A stretch of DNA of 64,000 nt from JANXPZ01 sp033853925 (lineage in GTDB: Bacteria > Eisenbacteria > RBG-16-71-46), in NCBI GenBank assembly GCA_033853925.1, contig JAWOLC010000057.1:1-64000 (forward strand). Reading direction: 5' to 3'. Each line of letters starts with the position of its first letter. Position 1 is the first letter of the stretch. The notes beneath the pieces were generated by a model, which had not been told where the DNA came from, did not search any database, and was given only the letters and a program-made list of their open reading frames with translations. Of the stretch, positions 54,695 through 63,705 are shown piece by piece. Made by a program: the position numbers and the translations under genes.

Positions 54695-56290
54695 TCAGCG
54701 CGCCGGATGGTAGTAGCGGTCCGGCTTGCCCTCGGCCCACGGCTGATAGGTGAGCGCGAAGCGCACCCGGTCGAGCAGCGGCGGATGATCGTACTCGAAG
54801 AGCTCCACGAGCGGGGACGGCTCCGGGTCCGAGCGGCTCTGGGCCCCGAGGGCGATGAAGGCGCGCGCCGCCGCGTCGTTCAGATGCGTGACCTCGAGCC
54901 CGAAGGCGTCCGCCTGGTGCTCGACCCCGCGCGAGAACGCGTTCACGACCGGCGAGCCGAGGAAGGCGACGAGCGTGAGCGCCGCGGCGAACAGCGGCAG
55001 CGAGGCGAGATCGTGCGCCTCGACGAAGCCCCAGCGCCTCCCCCAGACCCGCGTCGCGCCGCGCACGACCGCCGCGCACAGCCGGAACGCCAGGAACCCG
55101 AGCAGGGTGAAGGAGCCGATCCCGATCCAGATGTGGTGCAGCCGATAGTGCCCCGCCTCGTGGCCCACCACGAAGAGGATCTCGTCGGGCTTCATGCCCT
55201 TCAGGGTCGTGTCCCAGATGACCACGCGGTGCGAAGGCCCGAACCCGGTCACGTAGGCGTTGTACTTGACCGTCTGCCGGCTCTTGTCCACCTGGAAGAC
55301 GTGCCGCGCCGGAACGCCCGCCCGCCGCGTCACCTCGAGGATCTGTGCCTCGAGCTTCTTGTCCTGGAGCGGGGTGAAGCGGTTGTAGAGCGGATCCACG
55401 AGCACGGGCGCGATGAGAACGCCGATCAGGATGACGGGCAGCGTGCCGAGCCCCAGCGCGAGCCACCAGCGCCGCGGAAAGCGCCGCACGGCGCCGTAGG
55501 CCAGGTGCACGATCGGCACCACGCCGAAGAAGAAGACGCCCACGGCCAGGCCGGTGAGCTGCTGGACGAACCAGCCGCCGAAGGACTCCGTCGAGAGCGC
55601 GTACTGGTGCTCGAGGCCGAAGCCCTCGTAGTACGAGAGTGGAAACGAGAGGACGAAGTCGGCCACCAGGAAGAGCGCGAGGTAGACGAGCGTCCTCGCG
55701 TAGGCGCGGGAGCCGACCCGGTGGGCGAGGTCGCGCATGCGGGCCGAGAGCCCGGAGAAGAGCAGGAAGAGGGCGACGAGGAGCGCGTAGAGCGGATCGA
55801 TGAAGCCCAGGGCGGCTCGTGTGTTCGCATAATCGCGGTTCAACGGCGTGAAGTCGGCGCGGATCTGGGCCAGGTAGTCGCGTCCCGCGGCGCCCGGGAA
55901 CACGTACGCGGCCCGGCCGCCGGTCGCGGGCGGGAGCCCGGCGGGCGCGGCTCCCGCCCGGGTCGCCGCCCGCGCCAGACTGTCCGCGCGCGCCACGCTG
56001 TCCGCGACCGCGCGCGCCCGCAGGTGACGCAGCCAGGCCCGGTAGGCACGCCGGGCGCTGTCGGTGACGCTCGAGGCGAAGACCCGCCGGGCCGGCCGGC
56101 GCGCGGTGATCGCGGGGCCTTCCGTCCGCGGCGCCGCGGGTGCGACCCGTGGCCCGGCAGCCGCCTGGGGCGTGGTCGCCCGGAGCGTGTCCGCGCCGGC
56201 TGCCGCGGACGCGGCGTCAGCGCTCAGGAGCAGCGAGAGCGCGATTGGAGCGAGGAGCAGAGCGAAGGGCAGCGGCCGCCTCCGGCGCAT
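54695..56290 (-). CDS. M48 family (Ste24-like) membrane metalloprotease
   Basis: A 531-residue protease. N-terminal signal-like helix (8-24) and a Pro/Ala-rich segment (about 35-125), then several membrane helices (from about residue 163) and the zinc site HEAGH at 377-381 (VVGHEAGHYRLHH), with the third ligand in EHQADAFGLE. The arrangement of helices around the HEAGH motif is that of CAAX prenyl protease/Ste24 relatives, which cleave membrane proteins or peptides in the bilayer. The extra N-terminal 150 residues are unusual. ATG at 56290. It converges on the heparinase gene; 144 bp separate it from the B12 propeller gene upstream. Confidence 0.87.
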   Translation of the reverse strand: MRRRRPLPFALLLAPIALSLLLSADAASAAAGADTLRATTPQAAAGPRVAPAAPRTEGPAITARRPARRVFASSVTDSARRAYRAWLRHLRARAVADSVARADSLARAATRAGAAPAGLPPATGGRAAYVFPGAAGRDYLAQIRADFTPLNRDYANTRAALGFIDPLYALLVALFLLFSGLSARMRDLAHRVGSRAYARTLVYLALFLVADFVLSFPLSYYEGFGLEHQYALSTESFGGWFVQQLTGLAVGVFFFGVVPIVHLAYGAVRRFPRRWWLALGLGTLPVILIGVLIAPVLVDPLYNRFTPLQDKKLEAQILEVTRRAGVPARHVFQVDKSRQTVKYNAYVTGFGPSHRVVIWDTTLKGMKPDEILFVVGHEAGHYRLHHIWIGIGSFTLLGFLAFRLCAAVVRGATRVWGRRWGFVEAHDLASLPLFAAALTLVAFLGSPVVNAFSRGVEHQADAFGLEVTHLNDAAARAFIALGAQSRSDPEPSPLVELFEYDHPPLLDRVRFALTYQPWAEGKPDRYYHPAR

Positions 56291-56434
56291 CGAAGCCTCC
56301 CGATCGTGCGTGGCAGCGACAGTCTATCCGCGGCCCGCGCGAGCCGCAACGCTTCGGCGCGGTCGCGGGCCGCGACGCCGCCAGCCCCGGGGCGCGATCG
56401 AGGCGGGCCGGGTCGAAGGTCCCGCCCCCGCTCC

Positions 56435-57868
56435 CTACTGCAGAACCACGAGACGCCGGGTGACGCTCCCCTGTCCGGTCGTGGCGCGCACCAGGTAGAG
56501 GCCGGATCGGACGCGGCGGCCGCCGGCGTCCCTCAGGTCCCAGCGCAGGTCGGCGGTCCCGGCCGGCGCCGCGCCATCCAGGATCGAGCACACGCGCCGG
56601 CCCGCGAGGTCGAAGACCTCGACCCGCGCGGGTCCGGCGCTCGGCAGGGTGAGGGTGAGGCGCGCGCCCGCGCTCGCCGGGTTGGGCGCGGGCTCGCCCA
56701 GCATGGCCACCGGCCCCGCCGGACCCGGCGGGCTCCCGTCGTCGCCGAAGACGATGTGCACGGGCGGCAGGCCCGTGGCGATCGGCCCCGCCACGAGCGT
56801 GTCCGCCCCCGCGCGGAAGACGAGGAGGCCCGGAGCGTCGAAGCTGCGGTTGCAGACGTACAGCTCGCCGCGGTCGTCGAGCGCGGCGTCCGAGAGGCTG
56901 AACCCGCCCGGCGCATAGACGGTGGCGAGCGCCGCCCCCGTCCCGGGATCCCAGGCGACGAGGCTCGTGTTCGGATTGGGGGCGAGATCGCTGGTGATGG
57001 CGTAGGAGTGGCTGTCCGCCCAGGCGACCACGCTCACCACGTCGCCGGCCAGTGCCGCTTCGGTGATGGCGAGGCCGCCGCGGACGGCGCCCGCCGGGAG
57101 CGGCACGCGCAGCTCGCTCACCCCTCCGTCCAGGACACCCCAGCGCCCCGTGAGCCCGATGAGCAGCCGCTCCAGGTCCGCCTCGCCTGCCGCCGGCAGC
57201 CGCGCGAACGGCGTGCTGGGATTCAGCCCCGCGAGCCGCACGACCTGCGTGCCCGGCGTGAGCGGATCGACGTCGTAGACGGTGTCGGCCCGCATGTCGA
57301 TGACCGCCACGAGCCCCGTGTCCGCGGGGACGAAGTTGGTGAGCCGCTGCAGCGCGACGAGGAGCAGGTCGCCACAGGTGGCCATGTAGCCCATCTCCGG
57401 AACGCCGTCGCCATCGGCCCAGGCCGCGAGCGAGATGGCGCCGAGCGGGGTGCCGGTCGTGGGATCCACGACGAGCAGGTCGGGCGAGCCGAGCCGCGAG
57501 ACGTAGGCCTTGGTGGGCGAGGCGAAGGCGATGTCCTGCGGGTTGGTGCCGCTCCCCACCGAGAACTGGCGGATCGTCGCGTAGCCGCGGGCCGGGTCGA
57601 TCACCTGCACATTGTCGTAGCCGAAGCGGTTGACGACGTAGAGCAGGCCGTCGTGCCAGCGCGGGAAGGCGTCGCCCGACACGGTGGCCACGTCGCGCGT
57701 CAGCTCGCGGGTGTCGAGGTCGACGACGCTCAAGGTCCCGGTCGAGTAGTCGGAGGTGATGACGAATCCCTTCTCGGCCGCCGCGGGGCCTCGGCCCCCC
57801 GCCGGGCCGAGCGCCGCGAGGGCGGTGACGAGAGCGAGCAGGACAGGGACGATTCGCGGTCGCGACAT
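56435..57868 (-). CDS. BtuG-like beta-propeller protein with FlgD-like C-terminal domain
   Basis: A 477-residue secreted protein. Signal peptide about 1-31. Residues 33-390 form a YncE-like seven-bladed propeller (GFVITSDYSTGTLSVVDLDTREL, DGLLYVVNRFGYDNVQVIDP, NPQDIAFASPTKAYVSRLGS, and so on). Residues about 395-477 are a FlgD-like Ig tail (GEPAPNPASAGARLTLTLP, LRDAGGRRVRSGLYLVRA, RRLVVLQ). It is encoded 1 bp after btuB and shares its cobalamin riboswitch. In Bacteroides, BtuG is a surface propeller that binds B12 tightly and passes it to BtuB; this looks like the same partnership, with a FlgD-type tail instead of a lipid anchor. AGGAG lies 7 bp before the ATG, inside btuB. Confidence 0.8.
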   Translation of the reverse strand: MSRPRIVPVLLALVTALAALGPAGGRGPAAAEKGFVITSDYSTGTLSVVDLDTRELTRDVATVSGDAFPRWHDGLLYVVNRFGYDNVQVIDPARGYATIRQFSVGSGTNPQDIAFASPTKAYVSRLGSPDLLVVDPTTGTPLGAISLAAWADGDGVPEMGYMATCGDLLLVALQRLTNFVPADTGLVAVIDMRADTVYDVDPLTPGTQVVRLAGLNPSTPFARLPAAGEADLERLLIGLTGRWGVLDGGVSELRVPLPAGAVRGGLAITEAALAGDVVSVVAWADSHSYAITSDLAPNPNTSLVAWDPGTGAALATVYAPGGFSLSDAALDDRGELYVCNRSFDAPGLLVFRAGADTLVAGPIATGLPPVHIVFGDDGSPPGPAGPVAMLGEPAPNPASAGARLTLTLPSAGPARVEVFDLAGRRVCSILDGAAPAGTADLRWDLRDAGGRRVRSGLYLVRATTGQGSVTRRLVVLQ

Positions 57869-57869
57869 G

Positions 57870-59933
57870 TCATGGCTCCTGGCCGGTGGTGTGCGCCGGG
57901 GTCAGATCCCAGCCACAGGCGAGAAAGACGCTCCGGCCGGGCAGCGGGAAGCCGTCCACGTCCTGCGCCCGGTCGTCGCCCAGGTTCTTGCCTTCGAGCG
58001 TGAAGCGCAGCGTCTCGCCGAAGGGTGTCACGGACAGCGAGGCGCCCACGAGCCGACGCTCCGGCACGCGCTCGCTGTTGTAGGGGTCGAGGACGTTGTC
58101 GCCGATCAGCTCCAGATCGGCGGCCGCGCGCAGCCCGAGGCGCCCGCCCGCGCGCCACTGGGCCCGCGCGAAGAGCTGGCGCGACGGGCGCCCGGGCAGG
58201 CGCTTGCCCACCCAGAACGCGGGCAGCGGACCCTCGTTGAGCGCCGACTGCCACATCCAGGCCGCGGAGAGGACGAGCCGCGGAACGGGCTCGAGCCGCG
58301 CGCTCCACTCGTCCCCGCGGATGCGGGCGCGGTTGAAGTTGCGCGCCCGCACGGTGGTCGCGGAGTTCTCGACGAAGACCACGAGATCACGCGCCTCGGA
58401 ATGGAAGTGCGCCCACTCGACCCAGGCCGGCGCGCCCTGGAGGCGGCCGTGCCAGGCGAGCCCCGCGTCCCAGTTCTCGGCGGTCTCGGGGCGGAGCACG
58501 GGGTTTCCCGTCACGCTGCCGCGCCCGCCGAACAGCTCGAGGAACTCGGGTGCGCGCTGCGCCCGCGTCCAGTTCCCCCGGGCCTCGAGCCCCGCGACCA
58601 GGAGGAGGCGGGCACCGAGCTGCGGCGAGTCGAGAGCGCGCACCACGTCCGTGCCGGTCAGGACGCTCTCCGCCCCCGCCGCGCCCAGATGATCCGCGAC
58701 ACGATCCCAGCGCTGCGCCGCGTGCAGCACGAGGCGCCCGCGCAGGAGGCGGATCTGCACCGCCGCCATCGCTCCGCGCGACGAGCGCCGGCTCGTGGGC
58801 GGGTCGGGCAGGCTGTCCGCCGCGTCGCGCGAGTCGGCCCGCTCGCGCCCCAGGGAGCCCGCGCACTCCAGGCTGAGCCACTCCACCGGCCGCGCCCAGG
58901 CGAGCGACAGCGTGAGCCCGTCGGCCGCGCTCGGCTCGTCGCTGTCGTGCCGCGTGAGTCCCAGCTCGCCACGGTCGGGAAGGCGCGTGTCGCGGAAGCG
59001 CGAGCGCTCGCGGTTCGCCGAGAGCCGGAGCCCGACGCGCGGCACCACGCCCCCGCCCTCGCGCGAGGCCTCGAGGAGGGTCAGCGCGCGCCGGAACGAG
59101 AGCTGCGCGGCGAGCGCCTGCACGGTGCCGCGGCCCGGCATGCCCTGGATCTTCTCGAACAGGTCCTCGCGCGCGAGCACGCGCCAGGCCCGCCACGGCC
59201 GCCAGGTCAGGCTCGCCAGGGCGCTCCAGGCGTCGAAGCCGTCGTTGCGGCGCGAGGCGAGGTGGTCGTCGGCGGCATTGAGCGGGGTGCCGTTGTCGTC
59301 GAGATAGCGGAAGTCGCCGGCGGAGCGCTGGTAGCCCGCGTGCACGAGGAGGCCGAGCGGGCCGCGCTCGAAGCCGGCGGTGCCCCGGCCCTCCCAGGTC
59401 GCGAACGAGCCGCGGCTCAGGTGCAGCTCGCGCATCGCCGGCGACGAGACCGTGACGAGGTTGACCGCCCCGCCCGGCGTGGCCACGCCCAGGCCGAGCG
59501 GCCCGAGGCCGCGGAAGACCTCCACGCGCTCGATGGCGCCCGCAGGCAGGTCGCCCAGGCTCACGACGCCGTGCGCGGCCGAGGTGAGCGGCACGCCGTC
59601 GAGGAAGATCGTGACCTGGCCCGGCGCGGCTCCGCGCAGGGAGACCGTGCTGAACGAGCCGAGGCCGCCGTACTGCTGCACGTGCACGCCGGCGGCTTCG
59701 GCGAGCAGCTCGGCGAGGCTCTCGACCGCGCGCCCCGAGGCGCGCGGCGCGAGGTCGGTGACGAACGCGGTGGGCAGCAGACGGCGCGCATCGGAGAGCG
59801 CGCGCTCGCGCTCGACGCGCACCTCGGGCAGCACGATGAGCGTGTCGGCGAGGCGTGAGCGGCCGGCCGGCGGCGCGGCCGGGGAGTGACTCGCGGCGGC
59901 GAGCGCGAGAACGAGCAGGCTCGGGACGATCAC
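57870..59933 (-). CDS. btuB: TonB-dependent cobalamin receptor (BtuB-like)
   Basis: A 687-residue outer-membrane receptor. Signal peptide about 1-21, a TonB-box-like DTLIVLPEV at about 30-38, plug domain (about 45-160; VSLRGAAPGQVTIFLDGVPL, ERVEVFRGLGPLGLG, GGAVNLVT) and a C-terminal 22-strand barrel ending in an aromatic-rich strand (FLACGWDLTP). The substrate is assigned from the cobalamin riboswitch directly upstream. It takes up B12 with energy from TonB-ExbBD. Start is a GTG at 59933 with no good ribosome-binding site; riboswitch folding may control access to it. The next gene encodes the B12-capturing propeller. Confidence 0.88.
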   Translation of the reverse strand: MIVPSLLVLALAAASHSPAAPPAGRSRLADTLIVLPEVRVERERALSDARRLLPTAFVTDLAPRASGRAVESLAELLAEAAGVHVQQYGGLGSFSTVSLRGAAPGQVTIFLDGVPLTSAAHGVVSLGDLPAGAIERVEVFRGLGPLGLGVATPGGAVNLVTVSSPAMRELHLSRGSFATWEGRGTAGFERGPLGLLVHAGYQRSAGDFRYLDDNGTPLNAADDHLASRRNDGFDAWSALASLTWRPWRAWRVLAREDLFEKIQGMPGRGTVQALAAQLSFRRALTLLEASREGGGVVPRVGLRLSANRERSRFRDTRLPDRGELGLTRHDSDEPSAADGLTLSLAWARPVEWLSLECAGSLGRERADSRDAADSLPDPPTSRRSSRGAMAAVQIRLLRGRLVLHAAQRWDRVADHLGAAGAESVLTGTDVVRALDSPQLGARLLLVAGLEARGNWTRAQRAPEFLELFGGRGSVTGNPVLRPETAENWDAGLAWHGRLQGAPAWVEWAHFHSEARDLVVFVENSATTVRARNFNRARIRGDEWSARLEPVPRLVLSAAWMWQSALNEGPLPAFWVGKRLPGRPSRQLFARAQWRAGGRLGLRAAADLELIGDNVLDPYNSERVPERRLVGASLSVTPFGETLRFTLEGKNLGDDRAQDVDGFPLPGRSVFLACGWDLTPAHTTGQEP

Positions 59934-59956
59934 GGCGTCACTCGCGCCCCAATCGA

Positions 59957-59999
59957 AACGCCCCGCCCCGAGGGAGCCTCCTCACGGGGACGGGGCGCG
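59957..59999 (-). terminator. Terminator-like hairpin between riboswitch and btuB
   Basis: On the minus strand GCCCCGTCCCCG and CGGGGCGGGGC pair over 11 bp with one bulged T, followed by GTTTCG. It lies about 100 nt downstream of the cobalamin riboswitch and about 25 nt before the GTG of btuB, the place for a B12-dependent terminator or a structure that hides the start. Confidence 0.5.
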
Positions 60000-60099
60000 A
60001 GGGCGCGCCGTCCGGGCGCGGATGCCTTCCTGCGAAGCACCACGGGCGTTGCCCGCGCCGACTCGGACGCAGCGGCGCCGCGAACCGCGCGGGCGGTGG

Positions 60100-60258
60100 C
60101 TTCCGGGCAGGTTTCCTGACTCGGGGCCGATGCGGGGTCTCGCCTTCCCAGCGCGAACGCCAGTGGCGTCTGAGACCCGGTGTGCCCATCACAGTGGCGG
60201 GACCGTGGGGGCTTCTCACCCCTCTTCCCTCTTGGCCGCACGCTGCGGCACCCGGAAG
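60100..60258 (-). promoter_or_regulatory. Cobalamin riboswitch
   Basis: On the minus strand the region holds the B12-aptamer landmarks in order: P1 arm CTTCCGGG (60258-60251), GAAGAGGGGTGAGAAGCCCC, the core CCCGCCACTGTGATG, CACCGG, CGCCACTGG, the GGGAAGGCGAG segment, GAGTCAGGAAACCTGCC (B12 box) and the closing P1 arm CCCGGAAG (60107-60100), which pairs exactly with the first. High B12 should switch off the btuB operon. A TTGACA hexamer at 60293-60298 on the same strand is a possible -35; its -10 (CAGTGT) is poor. Confidence 0.92.
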
Positions 60259-60342
60259 ACTGCGGCGGGACACTGCGCCGCAGCCGGGGCGCTGTCAAGC
60301 GGACGAAGCCCGCGAGCGCCGCCGCTCGAGGGGCGGCCTCGG

Positions 60343-60351
60343 TGCTAGGCT
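60343..60351 (+). promoter_or_regulatory. Possible extended -10 box of trmO
   Basis: TGCTAGGCT (TAGGCT at 60346-60351), about 80 bp before the trmO ATG. No clear -35. Confidence 0.35.
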
Positions 60352-60432
60352 CGCCGCGCGTCGGCACGGCGAGGGCGTCCCCCGGCGCCCGGCCGGAGCG
60401 CGCACGGCGTCAGCCGGCAGAGGAGGGAGCGA

Positions 60433-60897
60433 ATGCCCGAGATCAGGCTGCACGTGATCGGCACGGTGAAGAACGGTCGGGACGACGCCGCGGACCGCGG
60501 CTGGGGCGCCGTCGTCTCGGCGATCGAGATGCTGCCGGAGTTCGTCGCCGGGATCGAGGGTCTCGGCTCGTTCTCGCATTGCCTCGTGCTCTTCTACATG
60601 GATCGGGACCCCGACCAGGAAGCGCCGACGCTCGAGCGGCGGCCGCGCGGGCGCGCCGACATGCCGCTGCTCGGTGTCTTCGCGCAGCGCGCGCGGCGGC
60701 GGCCGAACCCCGTGGGCATCACCGCGGTCGAGATCGTGCGTGTCGAGCCCGGCAAGGTCGTCGTGCGCGGGCTCGACGCCCTGGACGGCACGCCCGTGCT
60801 CGACCTGAAGCCCTACGTGCCGGTGTTCGACCGCCGCGAGGCGGCTCGCGTGCCCGAATGGATGGATCGGCTCATGGAGGGGTACTTCGAGGAGTGA
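60433..60897 (+). CDS. TrmO family tRNA methyltransferase
   Basis: A 154-residue protein of the TrmO/TsaA (UPF0066) family, which uses S-adenosylmethionine to methylate N6-threonylcarbamoyladenosine at position 37 of tRNAs reading ACN codons. The signature is FAQRARRRPNPVGITAVEI (about 77-95), following LGSFSHCLVLFYMDR and preceding VRGLDALDGTPVLDLKPYVP. It is only the core domain; E. coli TrmO has an extra C-terminal domain, and archaeal and many bacterial forms do not. GAGGAGGGAG precedes the ATG. It is divergent from the btuB riboswitch and converges on the uracil-DNA glycosylase gene. Confidence 0.85.
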   Translation: MPEIRLHVIGTVKNGRDDAADRGWGAVVSAIEMLPEFVAGIEGLGSFSHCLVLFYMDRDPDQEAPTLERRPRGRADMPLLGVFAQRARRRPNPVGITAVEIVRVEPGKVVVRGLDALDGTPVLDLKPYVPVFDRREAARVPEWMDRLMEGYFEE

Positions 60898-60947
60898 GGC
60901 TCGCAGGGCCGGGGACCACGGGCGGCACGCGAGGTCGGGGCCGTCGC

Positions 60948-61646
60948 CTACCGCTCGAGGATCTCCCCGACCTTTCGAAACACCGCGTACCACATCGCCC
61001 GCGTGAGGCGGCCCGTGTTCGTGTTCTGGCGACTCGGGTGGTAGGCGGCCACGAGCACGCGGCCATCGGGCAGCGTCGTCTCCGCGCCGTGCGCGAAGCG
61101 CGGGCGCTCGCGCGGCGGGAGCTTCTCCCACCAGCCCGCGGCGCGCAGCCACGCCTCATGGGCCACGCCCCCCAGCAGGAGCACCACGCGCACCTCGGGC
61201 AAGAGCGCCACCTCCGCTTCGAGGTACGGGCGGCAGTTCTCCAGCTCCTGGCGCGTCGGCCGGTTCGCGGGCGGGGCGCAGCGCGCCGCGGCCGTGATGT
61301 AGACGCCGGTCAAGCGCTGGCCGTCGTCGCGGCCCGTGGAGTCCGGCTGGCTCGCGTAGCCGAAGCGGTGGAGGGCCTCGTACAGCCAGTTCCCGCTCGA
61401 GTCGCCGGTGAAGATCCGGCCCGTGCGGTTGCCGCCGTGGGCGGCGGGCGCGAGGCCCACGATCAGCAGGCGCGCCTCGGGGTCGCCGAAGCCCGGCACC
61501 GGCCGCCCCCAGTAGACCTGGTCGCGGAACTGCCGCTTCCGTTCCGCCGCGACCCGCAGGCAGTAGGCCCGCAGGCGCGGGCAGCGCTGGCAGGCCACCA
61601 CGGCCCGACGCACGCCTTCCAGAGTGCGGAACGAAGTGCGGGGCAT
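60948..61646 (-). CDS. Family 5 uracil-DNA glycosylase (UdgB)
   Basis: A 232-residue iron-sulfur uracil-DNA glycosylase. N-terminal cysteines CQRCPRLRAYC (Cys19, 22, 29) and a later Cys in ITAAARCAPP hold a 4Fe-4S cluster. The active-site motif is GLAPAAHGGNRTGRIFTGD, where family 5 enzymes have Ala-His in place of the catalytic Asp of family 1, and the second motif is HPSRQNTNTG. It removes uracil and related damaged bases from DNA, a job made heavier by high GC and cytosine deamination. ATG at 61646 gives the standard N-terminus. It is divergent from the APC transporter gene, 48 bp away. Confidence 0.9.
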   Translation of the reverse strand: MPRTSFRTLEGVRRAVVACQRCPRLRAYCLRVAAERKRQFRDQVYWGRPVPGFGDPEARLLIVGLAPAAHGGNRTGRIFTGDSSGNWLYEALHRFGYASQPDSTGRDDGQRLTGVYITAAARCAPPANRPTRQELENCRPYLEAEVALLPEVRVVLLLGGVAHEAWLRAAGWWEKLPPRERPRFAHGAETTLPDGRVLVAAYHPSRQNTNTGRLTRAMWYAVFRKVGEILER

Positions 61647-61694
61647 CGAATTCCTCGGCTTGATTCGGCCTTGACGAGTCCCTATGTTCCGGCC

Positions 61695-63674
61695 GTGCTT
61701 GCCCGATTGAGGGGCATCCTGCTCGGGGGCCCCAAGAACCTCTTCGACCCGGACATCCATCGCAGCCTGGCCCTGATCGCGCTGCTCGCCTGGATCGGGC
61801 TGGGCGCGGACGGCCTCTCTTCCTCGTCCTACGGCCCCGAGGAGGCGTTCCTCAACCTCGGCGGCCACGTCCACCTCGCCCTCTACCTGATGCTGGCGAC
61901 CGTGGTCACCGTCTTCGTGATCTCCGCCTCCTACAGCCAGATCATCGAGCTGTTCCCCACGGGCGGTGGCGGCTACGTCGTGGGCGCCAAGCTCCTCGGC
62001 CCCAACGCGGGCATCGTCTCGGGGAGCGCCCTGGTCGTGGACTACGTGCTCACCATCGCCATATCCACGGCTTCGGGCGTCGAGGCCATCTTCTCCTTCC
62101 TGCCCCTGTGGCTGCAACCGCTCAAGCTCTGGGTCGAGTTCCTGATGGTGCTGCTCCTCACCGGCCTGAACCTGCGCGGCGTCAAGGAGTCGGTGCTGGT
62201 GCTGACCCCGATCTTCCTGGCCTTCATGGTGAGCCACATTCCGCTCATCCTCTTCGGCGTCTTCCACCACGCCTCGGCCCTGCCCTCGCTGCTCGCGGAC
62301 ACGGTGGCCGACACGCGCCAAGCCGGCGCCGAGCTGGGCTGGCTCGGCGTGCTCATCATCTTCCTGCGCGCCTTCTCGATGGGGGGAGGCACCTACACCG
62401 GCATCGAGGCGGTCAGCAACAGCACGGACATCCTCAGCGAGCCCCGGGTGGCGACGGGCAAGCGCACGATGCTCTACATGGCCACGTCCCTCTCCTTCAC
62501 CGCGGGCGGGATCCTGCTCTGCTACCTTCTGAACGGCGTGCATCACGAGCAGGGCCGCACGCTCAACGCCTCGCTCTGGGACATCCTCACCCGCGGCTGG
62601 AGCCTCGGCGAGGTCCCGCTCGGCCCCATCGTGGTGGCGTTCACGCTGCTCTCCGAGGGCGCGCTCCTCTTCGTGGCCGTGCAGACCGGCTTCACGGCCG
62701 GCCCGCGCACCCTGGCGGCGATGGCCGTGGACGAGTGGGTGCCGAAGCGGATGGCCCACCTCTCCGAGCGCCTGGTGACGCAGAACGGCATCATCGCCAT
62801 GGGTCTCGCGGCGGTGGTCGTGCTCACCTACACCCTGGGGCAGATCAAGATCCTGGTCGTCATGTACTCGATCAACGTGTTCATGACCTTCACCCTGAGC
62901 CAGCTCGGGATGGTGCGCCACTGGTGGCAGGTGCGACGCGAGGGCGGCCACTGGCGGCGGCGCATCAGCGTGGCGCTCGCCGGCACCGTGCTCACCTCCA
63001 CGATCCTCGTCGTGACCTCGGTGGTGAAGTTCCGCGAGGGCGGCTGGGTCACGCTGCTCGCCACGAGCGGGCTGATCGGCTTCTGCTTCCTCGTGCGCTC
63101 GCACTACCACCGGGTGCGCGGCATGCTCCGCTCGCTCGACGAGGTGCTGGTGAACCTGCCCCTGGCGGAGCACGGCCCGCCCGCCGACCTGGCGCCCGAG
63201 GGCCCGACGGGGATCATCCTGGTGGAGTCGTACGGCGGCCTCGGCATCCACACGCTGCTCTCCGTGCTCCGCCTCTTCCCCCGGCACTACAAGAACCTGG
63301 TGTTCTGCTCCGTGGGCCTGGTGGACTCGGGCCAGTTCAAGGGGGCGCGCGACGTCGAGGCCCTCGAGGCGAAGGTGCGGCACGACCTGGAGCGCTACGT
63401 CTCGCTGGCCCAGCGGATCGGCGTCTACGCCGAGTACCGCTACACGATCGGCACCGACCTGATCTCCGAGCTGGAGGCCATGTGCCTCGACCTCACCAAG
63501 GAGTTCCGACGCTGCGTCGTCTTCGCGGGCCAGCTCGTGTTCGAGAAGGAGAGCCTCTTCACCCGCACGCTCCATCACGAGACCGCGTTCTCGATCCAGC
63601 GCCGCCTGCAATTCCGCGGCACGCAGGTCGTCATCCTGCCCATCCGCGTGTGGGACCAGCTTCGGGCCGCCTGA
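61695..63674 (+). CDS. APC superfamily transporter, KimA-like
   Basis: A 659-residue membrane transporter with about 12 helices (from about residue 24 to 480) and a C-terminal cytoplasmic domain of about 165 residues (from GIILVESYGGLGIHTLLSVLR). The segments GLGADGLSSSSYGPEEAFL, LFPTGGGGYVVGAKLLGPNAGIVSGSALVVDYVLTIAIS and GVEAIFSFLP resemble KimA/YdaO, the APC-type potassium importer, so potassium or an amino acid are both possible substrates. The long soluble tail could be a regulatory domain. The GTG at 61695 gives the first cytoplasmic segment; a TTG at 61707 is an alternative. No ribosome-binding site is obvious. Confidence 0.78.
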   Translation: MLARLRGILLGGPKNLFDPDIHRSLALIALLAWIGLGADGLSSSSYGPEEAFLNLGGHVHLALYLMLATVVTVFVISASYSQIIELFPTGGGGYVVGAKLLGPNAGIVSGSALVVDYVLTIAISTASGVEAIFSFLPLWLQPLKLWVEFLMVLLLTGLNLRGVKESVLVLTPIFLAFMVSHIPLILFGVFHHASALPSLLADTVADTRQAGAELGWLGVLIIFLRAFSMGGGTYTGIEAVSNSTDILSEPRVATGKRTMLYMATSLSFTAGGILLCYLLNGVHHEQGRTLNASLWDILTRGWSLGEVPLGPIVVAFTLLSEGALLFVAVQTGFTAGPRTLAAMAVDEWVPKRMAHLSERLVTQNGIIAMGLAAVVVLTYTLGQIKILVVMYSINVFMTFTLSQLGMVRHWWQVRREGGHWRRRISVALAGTVLTSTILVVTSVVKFREGGWVTLLATSGLIGFCFLVRSHYHRVRGMLRSLDEVLVNLPLAEHGPPADLAPEGPTGIILVESYGGLGIHTLLSVLRLFPRHYKNLVFCSVGLVDSGQFKGARDVEALEAKVRHDLERYVSLAQRIGVYAEYRYTIGTDLISELEAMCLDLTKEFRRCVVFAGQLVFEKESLFTRTLHHETAFSIQRRLQFRGTQVVILPIRVWDQLRAA

Positions 63675-63705
63675 CGGGGCCGCGGCGAGGGCCGAGGGAG
63701 GCAGC

